Shown here piece after piece: positions 5,981 to 6,077 of a DNA stretch of 6,077 nt. The notes beneath the pieces were generated by a model. The model did no database searches. It worked only from the letters and a program-made list of their open reading frames with translations, and was not told the DNA's origin. Position numbers and translations under genes: made by a program. Source of the stretch: an uncultured Ruminococcus sp. (GTDB lineage Bacteria > Bacillota > Clostridia > Oscillospirales > Ruminococcaceae); assembly GCA_945876405.1 (NCBI GenBank), contig CAMCOJ010000136.1:1-6077 (forward strand). The letters run 5' to 3'. The first letter of the stretch is position 1, and every line of letters starts with the position of its first letter.

Positions 5981-6009
5981 ATTATATCAAAAAATGTATT
6001 TTTTTTCAA
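5981..6009 (-). promoter_or_regulatory. Promoter of tRNA-Arg
   Basis: Read leftward: -35 TTGAAA (6009-6004), a 17-base A/T-rich spacer, and -10 TATAAT (5986-5981) with an upstream TGA giving an extended -10. Transcription near 5974 would leave a leader of about 12 bases before the tRNA, typical of a monocistronic tRNA gene. Confidence 0.85.
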
Positions 6010-6029
6010 CCCCCATTTTATTATTTATA

Positions 6030-6058
6030 GTGAACGAAAAAAATATTTTTTCGTTCAC
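6030..6058. repeat. 29-base near-perfect palindrome
   Basis: GTGAACGAAAAAA (6030-6042) and its exact complement TTTTTTCGTTCAC (6046-6058) are separated by ATA. The T-run is inside the stem and no T-run follows on either strand, so it is not a standard intrinsic terminator. It lies just upstream of the tRNA promoter. It could be a protein-binding site, an interspersed palindromic element, or part of the end of a gene beyond the window. Confidence 0.75.
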
Positions 6059-6077
6059 CGGTGCCGATATGCACGGA

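Larger units (their letters stand above)
5640..6077. other. Non-protein-coding region right of the operon
   Basis: This 438-base stretch carries the operon promoter, a 95-base AT-rich spacer with one short inverted repeat (5721-5744), the rightward orphan promoter, the tRNA-Arg unit with its terminator and promoter, and the palindrome at 6030-6058. The final 19 bases contain a small GTGC/GCAC inverted repeat cut close to the window edge. I see no convincing protein gene on either strand. Confidence 0.7.

Noticed and set aside
6030..6077. GTG-initiated rightward frame running off the window (VNEKNIFSFTGADMHG)
   Set aside because: There is no ribosome site before the GTG and the start lies in the palindrome. 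It cannot be judged without the sequence to the right.
6021..6077. Tail of a leftward gene ending near 6021
   Set aside because: Only 18 codons are visible, the frame crosses the palindrome, and a second leftward frame is equally open, so there is no basis for a call.

Overview
The window looks like the end of a short-read contig from a low-GC Clostridia member (Bacillota). A Ruminococcus-like gut Oscillospirales is my best guess. The grounds are AT-rich DNA, strong GGAGG/AAAGG ribosome sites, consensus sigma-A promoters with extended -10 elements, a tRNA without encoded CCA, and a cytoplasmic BspA-type leucine-rich-repeat protein. This assignment comes from style, not from a marker gene. The first 38 bases are not genomic: positions 5-38 match the Illumina Nextera Read 2 adapter and end in the Tn5 mosaic end.

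Layout. A rightward gene (110-1351) encodes a 413-residue protein with a degenerate cytidine-deaminase-like N-terminal domain, a Ser/Asp/Ala-rich linker, two families of tandem Asn/Gln/Tyr/Met repeats and a Lys-rich tail. It converges on a leftward four-gene operon, and both share one bidirectional terminator (1364-1396). Read in the direction of transcription, the operon is: LRR_5 protein (5639-4689), Ser/Thr-kinase-like protein with a zinc ribbon (4649-3306), von Willebrand A (TerY-like) protein (3286-2492) and PP2C-type phosphatase with a coiled-coil tail (2447-1395). Gaps are 39, 19 and 44 bases, and a good promoter (TTGCAA-17-TATAAT) lies 29-58 bases upstream of the first start codon. To the right, a leftward tRNA-Arg(CCG) has its own promoter and terminator. 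Between the tRNA and the operon lies a consensus promoter pointing the other way (rightward), with no gene to serve. A 29-base palindrome of unknown role sits near the right edge.

How the genes may work together. Kinase + TerY-like VWA + PP2C is the set described in comparative genomics as the TerY-P triad, a predicted phosphorylation switch associated with tellurite-resistance/stress (Ter) systems. Here it carries an added cytoplasmic LRR protein, plausibly a scaffold or sensor. The convergent repeat protein may be a partner or substrate. The kinase has an unusual catalytic loop, and the deaminase-like domain has lost a metal ligand, so catalysis by either cannot be assumed. Membership of the repeat protein in the system is inference from adjacency only.
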